DNA from: Prorocentrum cordatum
Lineage: Eukaryota > Sar > Dinophyceae > Prorocentrales > Prorocentraceae
Assembly: GCA_963575745.1 (NCBI GenBank)
Contig: CAUYUJ010002747.1
Location: 126,001 to 190,000 of the forward strand
DNA length: 64,000 bases
Reading direction: 5' to 3'
Shown here one piece after another: positions 18,054 to 27,391 of the stretch. The notes beneath the pieces are model-generated. The model ran no database searches. It was not told where the DNA came from and was given only the letters and a program-made list of their open reading frames with translations. Position 1 is the stretch's first letter. Each line of letters opens with the position of its first letter. The translations under genes were made by a program, and so were the position numbers.

Positions 18054-19053
18054 ACAGGTCTAAGAGGAAGACCAACACGGAGGCCCACCTGGAGTGGGGG
18101 GCCCACGAGCCGTTCGAGGTCATCGCAGGCAAGGAGTCGGGGGTCGGCATCACAGAGACGGGGGCGATGGCGGCACTGAACACAGTCTTGGCGTGCCAGA
18201 AGCTGGGGTACCCCTGGGTGCAGTGGAACAGCTTCACCAAGCGCGCCGAATACCTCTACTGCAAGTCGGGCTTCAAGAACAAGTTCGAGACGGCGTGGAC
18301 GCAGTGCCAGGAGCAGACGGGCGTGCAGGACGACCTGGCGCTCGACTTCCTGAAGGGGGGGGGCACGACACGCTGGGCGGTGGCCAGCCGAGCCAGGCTC
18401 AGACGGGCGCAGTCGCGCAGCAGGAGAGCGAGGCCAAGCAACAGGCGGCGGACGAGAAGAAAGCCGCCGCCGTTGCCAAGCAGAAGGAGGTGGAGGCGAC
18501 GAAAGCAAATGAGGCGGAGGAGAAGCAAGCAAAGGCGGCGGAGGCGAAGGCTAAGGCAGCGGTCAAGGCCGCTGCACGGAGCACCAAGCGGACGAGGGGC
18601 GACCGCGGCGGCACGGCGACGCCGCCACCTGAGCCAGCTGGTGACGACGCTCCCCACCCGAAGCAGGCCAAGAAGGACGCGAAGAAGAAGCTCGACGACT
18701 TTCGCACGCTGATCAGCCTGTACGGACAGGAGCTCACGTCTGGCAAGATGATCTTGCGCAACATCGGCACGGTGGCATCGTGGGAGCCCTTGGCGGACGA
18801 GAGGATGAGCGGTGATCTCCGCAGGGCAGTCGAGGCGCTGGAGAACACGAGCACCACCAACGCGCTCGCGGCGCAGCTGGTGACGCAGAAGTTTGACGCA
18901 GTGAGGGCATGCGTCGGGGAGGCAGATTTCGACAAACAGATCGACCAGATCACGTCGATCCTCAAGCCCAAGGTGGATAAGCTGAACGCAGAGGTCGACG
19001 CCTTGAACCAGATGCACGCTCTGGTCGTGAAGAAGGCACAGGGCGGCAGGTAG
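17181..19053 (+). CDS. Unknown protein: ANL-type repeats, basic core, coiled coil; one intron
   Basis: The first exon reads short repeats (IGLQQANLGAIGLAQA, IGLEQANLKGLGISQLG; residues ~85-130), then a charged helical region ending QWNAYQERR. An intron at 17933-18057 (CAG|GT ... ACAG|GT) removes the palindrome, and the frame continues SKRKTNTEAHLEWG. Protein-like sequence then shifts phase at the G9 run 18355-18363 and continues as a Lys/Ala/Glu-rich coiled coil (EAKQQAADEKKAAAVAKQKE) and a structured tail (DDFRTLISLYGQELTSGK to VVKKAQGGR) ending at 19053. The G9 shift may be decay or a consensus error. The exact start is uncertain; an exon beginning at GACACC after GGCAG (17320) is possible. 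No family recognised. Confidence 0.6.
17933..18057 (+). other. Introner-like intron (125 bp, GT-AG) built on a palindrome
   Basis: The sequence CGCAG|GTTGGG at the start and GACAG|GTCTAAG at the end gives canonical GT-AG borders and a CAGGT direct repeat at both junctions. Removing 125 bases joins phase 0 to phase 2 exactly where protein-like sequence resumes. The body is (GAC)n - CCCA|TGGG - (GTC)n with 28 of 29 arm positions paired, followed by (GCC)n. Confidence 0.7.
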
Positions 19054-19178
19054 TCGGAGGCAGACAGCACGACGGCCTCTTGACGAGGCCTCGAGGCCTC
19101 TTGACGTTCGGCTGCAGTGCCGACCAGGCCTCTTGACGAGGCCCGCCGACCAGTGCCGCGTAGTTAAGGAGGGGAGAG

Positions 19179-19283
19179 TTGGGAGGAGAGGAGGAGGAGG
19201 AGGAGGAGGAGGAGGAGGAGGAGGAGGAGGAGGAGGAGGAGGAGGAGGAGGAGGAGAGGAGGAGGGGGAGGGGGAGGGGAGGA

Positions 19284-19314
<31 letters not shown>

Positions 19315-19660
19315 AGGAGGAGGAGGAGGAGGAGGAGGAGGAGGAGGAGGAGGAGGAGGAAGAGGAGGAGGAGGAGGAGGAGGAGGAGGAGGAGGAGGAG
19401 GAGGAGGAGGAGAGGAGGAGGAGGAGGAGGAGGAGGAGAGGAGGAGGAGGAGGGAGGAGGAGGAGGAGGAGGAGGAGGAGGAGGAGGAGGAGGAGGAGGA
19501 GGAGGAGGAGGAGGAGGAGGAGGGAGGAGGAGGAGGAGGAGGAGGGGGGAGGGGGAAGGAGGAGGAGGAGGAGGAGGAGGAGGAGGAGGAGAAGGAGGAG
19601 GAGAGGGAGAAGGAGGAGGAGGGAGAGGGGGAGGGGGAGGGGGGGTCCCCATTGGGGGAA
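19179..19660 (+). repeat. Purine-only (GGA)n tract, ~480 bp
   Basis: A near-pure GGA/GAG/GGGGA array with almost no pyrimidine on the + strand. Long open frames here on both strands are poly-Glu/Gly/Arg or poly-Ser/Pro/Leu artefacts. Mirror-repeat purine tracts of this length can form triplex DNA (established), so it may block polymerases or confuse assembly. Confidence 0.9.
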
Positions 19661-19917
19661 GGGGGAGGGGAAGTACGGGGGGGAGGGAAGGGAGGAGGTG
19701 GAGGTGAAGGGGACGGCAATCCAGAAGCTGGCGGCGGGCCCGCGATTCGGGGTACACTGAACAGCCTGCTGCGGTGAGACAGCAAGCGCTGTGTAGGGAA
19801 AAGCTCGATCGGATGCGAAAATCTCGGATCGGATGCGAAAATTCTGAACTCGAACCCGATCGGACCGAACAATTCGGGCCCGACCGCGATCGGAGGCGAC
19901 GAAACCACCGATGAAAT

Positions 19918-20050
19918 ACCGGTGAGTTTCCGGTGAGTTTCCGATGAGTTTTGATGAGTTTCGCTCAAACACTATAAATTCACAGGGATTGTAGCGACGA
20001 GTTTCCGATGAGTTTCCGATGAGTTTCCGATGAGTTCTGATGAGTTTTAA
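19918..20050 (+). repeat. GATGAGTTTCC array 4
   Basis: Two clusters of four or five units (19918-19960 and 19995-20048) are separated by ~35 bp and lie 320 bp upstream of the transposase-like gene. Confidence 0.8.
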
Positions 20051-20373
20051 ATATTCAGAATTTTGTGTTGCGCCGCTCCGATCGCGGTCGGGCACCCCCC
20101 GTTTCGGTTCGGAGACGCCTCGGGTGGTCAGTTTCGGTTTCGGGTGCGCTTCGGGTGGATCTGGCACGGGCCCGAGGGGTCGCTGCGGCACCTCGGCGAG
20201 GCGCAGCTGTCCGTGGAGCGCCCGTTTCGGTTTCCAGGGCGTCTTGGGGGCGCTGGTACGGGCCCGACGGCTAGTAGTTGCAGCGCCAGGGGGCGGGGTG
20301 CAGGGGCCCGTAGGGTTCGGCTCGAGGGCGGGCTCCCAGTTCCCAGGATACACGCGCCAGGTGTCGTAGCACC

Positions 20374-22635
20374 ATGGCTGGGGAATCGCGGGGCGAAGAC
20401 TGGCAGGCCGAGCAATTGAGAGCAGCTGAACGCAAGCAAGCAGGCAATGACTTGCTTAATTATACGCTTGCCATGTATGCAGGGTCGAGGCCAATGACAG
20501 CAAAGGACGCTTGCATCATAAGCTGGTTCGCTAAGGAAGCTGGTTGCGAGGGCGGCGTGTGTGACCTCGCTCTGCACCCGAAAAACACAGGCGGCACGTA
20601 TCAGAGAAAAATGGACTCAACGATTCCCCGAAAGCAAGATAGCGATTACTACTGGTTGGACATTCCAATATATCAGAAAGGTGTTGGTAGGACAACCAAG
20701 AGGATCCCCATGCTGCCATTGCATGAGTCGTTGCAACACGAGTGTGAAACTACTCGGTCCCTGGACCCTGGGCCCCTGACAAATGATGCGGAATTTCAGG
20801 AGTGGCAGCAAATGTACAGGTGGCACCCTGGCGTTCGCGCGTGCAGGCCAGATGTCCCGCTTTTGTTATTGCTGTACGCCGATGGTATTCGTTTCACTAG
20901 GAGCGAGCGAACTGGAAAAAGCAGACTCGCTGCTGGGTTTCTTTATGCATTTAGTACCGCAGTCGCGGAGACATTCGGTCGCATTCTTAAGGAAATCTGA
21001 ATTCTGCAGGTGCGGGTGCCGAGGGTGGTGTAGCCATTACCCTGTCATGCTCGTGATAGCATGGTCGATGCGGGCGTTGATTGACGGCCGATACCCCTCG
21101 GCCATGCACGACGGCTCACCGTTTGTCACGGGTGATCACAGGGGTGATTTGGCGGGCATGCCTCTCAGGAAAGGCGTTGTGGTTTGGATGAAAGGCGACT
21201 TAATGGAGCAGGCTGTCACGTTCGGTTTGCGGGGTTTGGGCAGCATGTTTTCCCCGTGTTTTATGTGCAATTCGCTGCTCGAGAATTTACATGACTATGA
21301 CCCTGTTGAGTTGGACAGTGACCACTGGGGCCAGAAGTCAGATTTGGATGATTACGAAGTTTCCTGTCAGCGGCTTGAACACGTCGTTGTGCTTCACACC
21401 GAAGCCGATCGACTTAAGGCGACACCGACGCGCAAGCGCGGCCACGCAAGGTGGCCCCCGAGAGCGCGCGGTCGCGCCACGGAGCGCGTGTGGCGGAGAG
21501 GGTTGCGACGGGGTGGTGGGTGGTGGCGTTCTCGGGGGTTGCCCGCCGCGGTCGCGCAGGCGCGTCGGTTTCCGACAAGGTTTTTACTGAGGGTAGGCTG
21601 TACTGGGATCGGCGGAAATCTGGATCCCGTGGGAGGGCGCTCCTAAACGATGTTCCGTCACTAGGTCTCAAAGCTGGTGATCGATTGACGCCGTCCGAGC
21701 AATTGTGCGATATCGGCGATTTCTCCGCTGCCTCGTTGCCCCTGGTCGTGAGGTTTTGGCGCGCGACCTATCGCGGTCAGGCTTGCATGGACCCACTGCT
21801 GAATCGCAACCCAGTGTTTTCGCCCGCCCTGTATACGTCACCATCCCTCACGTTCGCGTTAGACGTGCTCCACATTCTGTACCTGGGAGTTCATGGCCGT
21901 TGTATATCCGCAGTGATCTGGGCAATTCTGGATGTGAATGTTTTCGGGATCCCAGGGCCTCATCAAGACGTCGTTGTCCCAGCCTCTCTGGAGCGGCTCT
22001 CGGGCATGCTGAGCGATTGGTATGACGACACGGATGTGCCGCAAAACTGCAGAGTGCATGAGCTATCAGTGAGTATGATCGGCACGAGGGACTTCCCAGG
22101 GCTAAAAACAATGGGGCCCGAAACAAACGCGATCCTCCCATGGGCTCCCCATTTGTGCGAGACGTTTTCTGCCAGCATGGGGAAAGGGTTTGCGCTCGCT
22201 GAGGCGTGCAGAAATTTGCTGGCGTTCATGCAACTCCTGAAGGCATCGCCCACCATCGTCGATAGGGAGACGGGGCCCATGCTGCTGGACCTGCGCAAGC
22301 AGCACAACCATTACATGGCAGAAGCAGACGTCCCCCACTTGTTCAAAACCAATTTTTTTGTACACCTCGTGCGCCGTTCCTTGAGGCACGGCAACCCGCT
22401 TCGGTGCGCCGCGTTTCTGGATGAATCGTTGAATCTGCCAGCGGCAGTGGCTGCTTCGAGCGTGCATCGGTCAAATTGGGAGAAACGGCTCTTTGAACGC
22501 GTGTCGTTGCAGGGGAATATGGCGGTTGGCCAGCGTCGTTTTTTTCTACGGCGGCGGGGCGTAGCCAGCCCCTCGCCATCGCGCGGGGCATGCTCGGCGC
22601 CGATGTGGCATAGGCGGTGCGATTGGTTCTCGTGA
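20374..22635 (+). pseudogene. Transposase-like gene, frameshifted, with a GC-AG introner
   Basis: The ATG at 20374 (CACCATGGCTG) starts MAGESRGEDWQAEQLRAAER. Conserved-looking blocks follow: WHPGVRACRPDVPLLLLLYA, DGIRFTR, then after a phase change at the A5 run near 20916 LLGFFMHLVPQSRRHSVAFL and EFCRCGCRGWCSHYP, MHDGSPFVTGDHRGDLAG, KGDLMEQ and CFMCNS. An intron at 21419-21579 is followed by LDVLHILYLGVHGR, reminiscent of the DxLHxxxxGV motif in CACTA/Plavaka-type transposases. The frame ends after YMAEADVPHLFKTNFFVHLV near 22635. This combination (CRCGCRGWC, KGD, DxLH) resembles a repeated protein family in dinoflagellates. The DDE assignment is tentative; I cannot fix the catalytic acids. 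The frameshift makes this copy probably inactive unless it is a consensus error. Confidence 0.6.
21419..21579 (+). other. Introner-like intron (161 bp, GC-AG) with inverted repeats
   Basis: The ends are inverted repeats (ACACCGACGCGCAAGCGCGG against the complement of GCGGTCGCGCAGGCGCGTCG near 21550) flanked by AAGG on both sides (21416-21419 and 21577-21580). Reading it as an intron AAG|GC ... CAAG|GT removes 161 bases and joins phase 2 (ADRLK) to phase 1 (VFTEGRLYW) without a stop. GC-AG introns and transposon-like introners are established for dinoflagellates. Confidence 0.7.
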
Positions 22636-23089
22636 AGACATGGGGAGGGAGGGCGGGAAACACGACCACGATTCACAAACCATCCCCCCCCCCCATCTCC
22701 CTCCGTTCGGGGTGATTCGAGGTGCGCTTGCGCGCCGACACCGCCAGACCCCGACGAACGCGGGCGCGCGTGAGGAAGCCACAAGCGAGAGCGTGATTTC
22801 TCGTCGGAGTCCCGATCACCATAGGGAGGCGACGGCTTGCGGCGTCTAACGCGTGGTGGGCCGCCCCGCTGCGTTACAGCACAGCGGTTGGTCCTCGGAC
22901 CGACGCGCCGTCCGCATGGTGCTCCTCCAGTCCCCCGTGCACTTTGCATTGCGTGGTCGCACAGCGTCAAGCAAGAGCATCATTTTGAGACGGAGCCGCC
23001 CCCCACCCATGTAACCGTTGCAAACGCTTAAGAAGAATGCGCGCGGCACCAAAGCGAGAGCCCCATGTTCAAAGCCAACCGCCCTCTCC
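22636..23089. other. Gene-less spacer
   Basis: No supported gene. The motif GCGCTTGCGCGCCGACACCG (~22728) resembles the inverted-repeat ends of the introner at 21419, and CGCGCTTGCGCGCTGACTCC at ~24430 is a further relative, so this family of ends is dispersed within the insert. Confidence 0.45.
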
Positions 23090-23135
23090 CGATGAGTTTT
23101 CGATGAGTTTCCGATGAGTTTTGATGAGTTTCGGA
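23090..23135 (+). repeat. GATGAGTTTCC array 5
   Basis: Four copies (CGATGAGTTTTCGATGAG and so on) end 240 bp upstream of the MKRPAAA gene. Confidence 0.75.
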
Positions 23136-23374
23136 TCGGTGGCGCACATAATCGCGCTGCATGGGCACAGCGACGTCGATGTGTTTCGAGGCGGGCGCTC
23201 GGGCACTCCAGCCCAGGCGGGCTCGTGGACATGGCTTGCCCTGCCATTCGTCGAGCTTCCCAGGTGGCCTGGGCCAGCGTTGCCCGTGGTGACGTTCTGG
23301 CTCAAGCATGCGTGCATCGGCAGAGCGTTGGCCGAGTGCTGGCGCCGCGTCTGGGCCGCCCTTACCCATTGGCC

Positions 23375-24292
23375 ATGAAGCGGCCAGCCGCTGCCATGAC
23401 GAGGCCTGGCGCCGCGTCCACCGCGGTTGGCGCCCCATGTTCGTTCGAGGCGATGGCGGTGCAAGCTGGTCTCTCCGACAGCGCATCGCATGGAGAGATC
23501 ATCAGGGTGGCTGAGGCGCTGACACGGGAGTTCTGGTCGTGCCCTCGCTATATGGACGCAGCGGAGATGTTCAGCGGAAGCGGCAGGCTCGCGCGCTGGA
23601 TGAGACGGGCTGGCCTCCAGTGCCCAGAGTTCGACAAGTACGGAAGGGGCGAGTCGGAGGACGTCTGCACCCTCGCTGGCATGTCCTTTGCGTGTCGGAT
23701 AGTGCTGAGCATCAAGCCGAAGGGGGCGCTCGTGATTGCCCCTCCGTCCCGTGAGTGGGCAGGCGACATGCTGCGCATCAACGGGAGGGGCGACCTCGTC
23801 AATGGCAAGATAGCGGCCGAAGGCATGGAGGCGAACGGCCTGGCGCTCGCAGTCGCGCACTTCATCGCCATGTGCGTCGTGAGGGATGTGTTCTTCATGG
23901 TCGTCATGCCGTTCGACTGCCAGTCGTTCTTCGAGTACCCAGCGGTCAACAGCGCCCTGCGTCTGGGCCGCGCCGCCATCACCACGACCTACCAGGGCAA
24001 TTGGCAGAGGATCTCTACGACCAAGAGGACGCTGGCGAGCTCGAACATCGCCGAGGACAAGATGGCCAGGCTTCTGTGCGAGTGCCCCCGTCCAGACTCG
24101 ACCCACATCGACGAGGTCAGTTCGTGCGGGAGGGACGTCGTCAAGTGGAGCGACGGCACCTACGAGTTCAACGAGTGGACGTTCTTCTACGACGGCTTCG
24201 CGAAGGAGCTCGTGGCGGTGGTCGCGGCAGCCGCCGAGTTGCCGCATCCAGTGTTCGAGGCAGTGTTGGTCAATGACTCGGAGTCGGACTAG
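23375..24292 (+). CDS. Methyltransferase-like MKRPAAA protein
   Basis: I choose the ATG at 23375 because it gives MKRPAAAMTRPGAASTAVG, a basic nuclear-signal-like start. The longer frame from 23114 translates the upstream GATGAGTTT repeat. The 305-residue product holds AAEMFSGSGRLARWMRRAGL (residues ~65-85), which resembles SAM-binding motif I of C5-type methyltransferases, then LVIAPPSREWAGD (~120), where the catalytic PC would be expected but PPS is found. The rest (FAKELVAVVAAAAELPHPVF near the C-terminus) looks globular. It ends cleanly at TAG. Proteins with FSGSGRL and a PPxSxW block are common in dinoflagellates. Without the Cys, catalysis is doubtful. It could act as a nucleic-acid-binding relative of the enzyme. 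Confidence 0.65.
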   Translation: MKRPAAAMTRPGAASTAVGAPCSFEAMAVQAGLSDSASHGEIIRVAEALTREFWSCPRYMDAAEMFSGSGRLARWMRRAGLQCPEFDKYGRGESEDVCTLAGMSFACRIVLSIKPKGALVIAPPSREWAGDMLRINGRGDLVNGKIAAEGMEANGLALAVAHFIAMCVVRDVFFMVVMPFDCQSFFEYPAVNSALRLGRAAITTTYQGNWQRISTTKRTLASSNIAEDKMARLLCECPRPDSTHIDEVSSCGRDVVKWSDGTYEFNEWTFFYDGFAKELVAVVAAAAELPHPVFEAVLVNDSESD

Positions 24293-25300
24293 TGCTTGCG
24301 CCGCCCGAGAGTGCACGCTGTGCGATCCGTCGCCGATGCGGCCGCGTGCTGCAGACAGCGTGCCATCCGTGCACGACCGAGTGCGTCTCACCGAACGCAA
24401 GCTCTCCTCCAACTCGAGATTCAACACGCGCTTGCGCGCTGACTCCGTCGACGGCCAATGGTCCGACACGTTGGAGCGGCGACGGGGCGATCGACAGCGT
24501 TCGAAACTCCTACCAGAGCGACGGAAATCGGCGCGGTACGGTCGAGATGGGAGAGTAGCATTCATATTGAGTAATTGTAGGAGAAGGAGGAGGATGATAA
24601 CAGGAGAAGGTGGATGAGGAATGCGAGGGGGAGGGGGATGGGGGAAGGGGGAGGGGGGCGGGGGAGGGGCGGGGGCGTTCGGGAGGGTGAGCGGGGGAGA
24701 GGGTGAGAAGAGACGCACGCCCCCCCCCGCTCGGCCAGCTTGGGGCGGGCCGTGGATCCAGCTCTCGGTCCTCCCCATCTCCCCCCCGCCCTCTCCTCCT
24801 CTTCCTCCTCGACCTCGCCACTTTCCTCTTCCTCGCCTCATCCTCCTCATCTCCCTCATCCTCGTCCGCCTCCTCCTCCTCCTCCTCCTCCTCCTCCTCC
24901 CTCTCCTCCTCCTCCTCCTTCGCCCTCCATATCGTTCCCGTTGTCGGCCCCGCCATCTGTCTCGCCCCATCGCTGTTTCAAGCCCAGGCCCAATGAAGCG
25001 GGAACGCTCGGAGACCTCCCCCCCGACGCAGCCCCAGGTCGGAGAGTCCGCAGCCCCAGCCAGGGGCTAAGATTAGCTTTAGATGGGCGTGTGACGCGTG
25101 GCACCTGCTCTGGGTCGATCGCTTCGAGGTGACTCGCTCGCGGCCGCTGACCGAACAGGAAACTGATGATTAATAACGACGACCACGATCGCGATCACGA
25201 CGGCGACGACGACGACGTGACCCCATAGGAAACAACAACACTATATCGCCCCCGCCCTGCTCTACTGCGCCGCCCGTCGCACCCGCTACCAGGGACCGCA
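24293..25300. other. Gene-less spacer with polypyrimidine tract
   Basis: It holds a G-rich stretch (24605-24690) followed by a C/T-rich (CTC)n tract (24775-24925) and a short GAC/GACG run near 25180. Open frames are repeat translations. No supported gene. Confidence 0.6.
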
Positions 25301-25642
25301 GTGCACGGTGGCACGGCTCAGTTTGACATCATCGACGGGGTTCCAATCTTGCTCAGTCCCGAGGAGAGGGCCAGGTGGACTGCTATGCAAATGCACGATT
25401 ATGCCGAACGTGGGCACATGGCCGAACATATCGAATGGCACCGTACCCGAGAAGGCATAGACGGTTTGGTTTGGGACGCAACCGATGATTTCCACGCTGG
25501 GCCGGTTAGGAAGTGGGGGCCCGAATTAGAGTCAGAATTACTTGGCTTCGTTCGAGCTCTCGAACATGAGATGCCAGATTTCTCACCGAATCAGGGGCTG
25601 GGTGGAGGCGACGCCGCCTCGAGTCATAGCGCCCCGCCCTAG
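25301..25642 (+). CDS. Small unknown protein
   Basis: A frame of 113 codons starts MHGGTAQFDIIDGVPILLSP and continues with balanced composition (ARWTAMQMHDYAERGHMAEH, GLVWDATDDFHAGPVRKWGP, ESELLGFVRALEHEMPDFSP). The amino-acid mix is far less skewed than random GC-rich frames here, which supports coding. No motif recognised. It lies between the methyltransferase-like gene and the minus-strand gene ending at 26397. Confidence 0.45.
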   Translation: MHGGTAQFDIIDGVPILLSPEERARWTAMQMHDYAERGHMAEHIEWHRTREGIDGLVWDATDDFHAGPVRKWGPELESELLGFVRALEHEMPDFSPNQGLGGGDAASSHSAPP

Positions 25643-25914
25643 GAGCAAACGGCGCGTGGAACGGGTCGCGGGTGGAGGAAGACGCGTTTGGAATGCTGGG
25701 CAGGGGGGCCCCCGTTGCCACCGCATTCGGCCCCCGCACAAGTCCAAACACACCTCCCTCCACCTGCGACCCTTTCCTTGCGCCGCCCCCGCGCGCTCGG
25801 GTGCGACCACCGTCTCGAAAGCTGGCGCGGGGCTGAAAACAACTCTGATGCGCCCCTGGGTCCATGGGCCCGGCGACGAGAATCAGATTCACGCGCGCTC
25901 GGGGCCGCCCAGGT

Positions 25915-26025
25915 CCAGACCCACTCACACTCGGGCTCACTCACACTCAGTTCAGACCGCTCGAATGTATATCCACTCACATTGGGACTCGCCCATGTTC
26001 AGGCCCGCTCACACTCAGGCACGAG
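25915..26025 (+). repeat. CACTCACACT minisatellite, copy 1
   Basis: Imperfect units like GGCTCACTCACACTCAG and GCCCGCTCACACTCAGGC end directly against GATGAGTTTCC array 6. The same pairing occurs at 27437-27570. Confidence 0.6.
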
Positions 26026-26029
26026 CATC

Positions 26030-26064
26030 GGAAACTCATCGAAACTCATCGGAAACTCATCGGA
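26030..26064 (-). repeat. GATGAGTTTCC array 6
   Basis: Three reverse-complement copies (GGAAACTCATCGAAACTCAT ...). It is located 3' of the minus-strand gene. Confidence 0.7.
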
Positions 26065-26264
26065 CGTCAACCGAAACCTCCACCATCGTCGCAATAGGGG
26101 TGTCGGCGGACACGCGTAGCGCAACCCATTTGAATCGGGACGAAAGTTTTCCCAGTGGCCGTGAAGCCGAACACGCTTATAAGTATCGGGCGGGCCGAGG
26201 CGCCTCGGGCAAGCCGAGGCGAAAACGAGCGCTGCCAGGCGCCCACGAATACCGTATCGCTGGT

Positions 26265-26395
26265 GTAGGCGCTGGCGTCGGCGCTGGCGTTCGCGCTGAA
26301 GGTGCTGGTGTAGGCGCTGATGTAGGCGCTGGCGTATGCGCTGGCGTAGGCGCTGGAGGCGCTGTAGGCGCTGGCGTTCACGCCGTCTACGGCCA
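26265..26395 (+). repeat. GGCGCTGGCGT minisatellite
   Basis: Units of 12-18 bp (GTAGGCGCTGGCGTA) lie immediately beyond the stop codon of the minus-strand gene at 26397. Confidence 0.7.
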
Positions 26396-26396
26396 C

Positions 26397-27158
26397 TTAG
26401 CGGTACTGCTCGCCTGCGTCCTGCCACGACGCCGCGCTGTCCAGGGACTGCGTATTGGCCTCAGCGTCCTGGTCCTGCTGGCTGCTGCGCTGGTCCTTCT
26501 GAGCCTGCTTCGCCTGGAGCCCCGCCGCGTAGCCGATCTTGTAGATGTCGTCGACGTTCAAGCCATCGATCTCGCCCAACGTCATATTCGTCTTGAAGGC
26601 CTTCGCCGCCACCCAGTCCTTGATGCTGGCGTCGCTCGCTGGCGTCGAAATTTCGATACTGCTCTGCTGCTGGCACCGCCCTTGGTTGTAGCCCTCGGCC
26701 TCCGTCGCTGGCTTGCCCACTGTGGGTGGCTCCGTCGCCTGCTGGCCCGCCGTCGCCTGCTGGCCATCAGTGGGCCCGCCCGTGCTGCTCTGCTCGTTCT
26801 GTTCAAAATTGCAAGAAAGTGGATACGTGACGTTCATCACGGGCGCCGACCTGTCGTTGATGATCCAGTCGTCGCTGAGCGGGTAGTTGTGGCACAGCTC
26901 GGGAACATGTGGCATAGCATCCCCTGGGTGGGGCATCTTCACCAACCAGAAGTCGATATTGCCGCCCTCTTCAATGAAGCTGAGCGAGCGCTTAGCCTCC
27001 TTCTTGGTCTCCTCGACCGTCGGGAACTCGCCAGCGTACGAGCCCGTCGTCATCGTTCTCACGTAGAGCGGGAACCAGCTGCCACCTTTGCCCCACTCGT
27101 GTGTGAAGATTGGCACCTTCATCATTTTCTGATCCTCCTGCAGAATCCAAGCCGCCAT
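26397..27158 (-). CDS. Gln-rich unknown protein
   Basis: The minus-strand frame of 253 codons starts MAAWILQEDQKMMKVPIFTH. The N-terminal ~100 residues look folded (HEWGKGGSWFPLYVRTMTTG, KRSLSFIEEGGNIDFWLVKM, HVPELCHNYPLSDDWIINDR). A Gly/Gln/Thr-rich linker follows, then a helical part (DWVAAKAFKTNMTLGEIDGL, DDIYKIGYAAGLQAKQAQKD) and a Gln/Asp-rich tail. The frame and residue balance support a real protein; no family recognised. A GATGAGTTTCC array lies ~235 bp upstream, in the same relative orientation as for the + strand genes at 20374 and 23375. Confidence 0.6.
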   Translation of the reverse strand: MAAWILQEDQKMMKVPIFTHEWGKGGSWFPLYVRTMTTGSYAGEFPTVEETKKEAKRSLSFIEEGGNIDFWLVKMPHPGDAMPHVPELCHNYPLSDDWIINDRSAPVMNVTYPLSCNFEQNEQSSTGGPTDGQQATAGQQATEPPTVGKPATEAEGYNQGRCQQQSSIEISTPASDASIKDWVAAKAFKTNMTLGEIDGLNVDDIYKIGYAAGLQAKQAQKDQRSSQQDQDAEANTQSLDSAASWQDAGEQYR

Positions 27159-27164
27159 TGCGCT

Positions 27165-27250
27165 GGTGCTGCGCGCGGTGCTGCTGGTTGCGCTGGTGCT
27201 GCGCTGGTGGTTGCGCTGGTGCTGCGCGAGGTGCTGCTGGTTCTCGTCGC
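27165..27250 (+). repeat. Short GCGCTGGTGCTGC tandem repeat
   Basis: About five imperfect copies of GTTGCGCTGGTGCTGCGC sit just upstream of the minus-strand start codon. Confidence 0.6.
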
Positions 27251-27391
27251 GCGCGAACCTGCTGCTGGTCGCGCGAAAGGCTTGGGCCAGAACGGATGCG
27301 GGAGGACGCTGGACGGGGGCTCCACTGGGCTCGGCACTAGCCTACACCGCATTGCATAGCATAGCATCGCGACGACTACGCACCGCCCCGA

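Noticed and set aside
19133-20353. Long minus-strand frames (poly-Ser/Pro/Leu) and plus-strand poly-Glu frames
   Set aside because: They are translations of the (GGA)n tract; no non-repeat protein sequence supports them.
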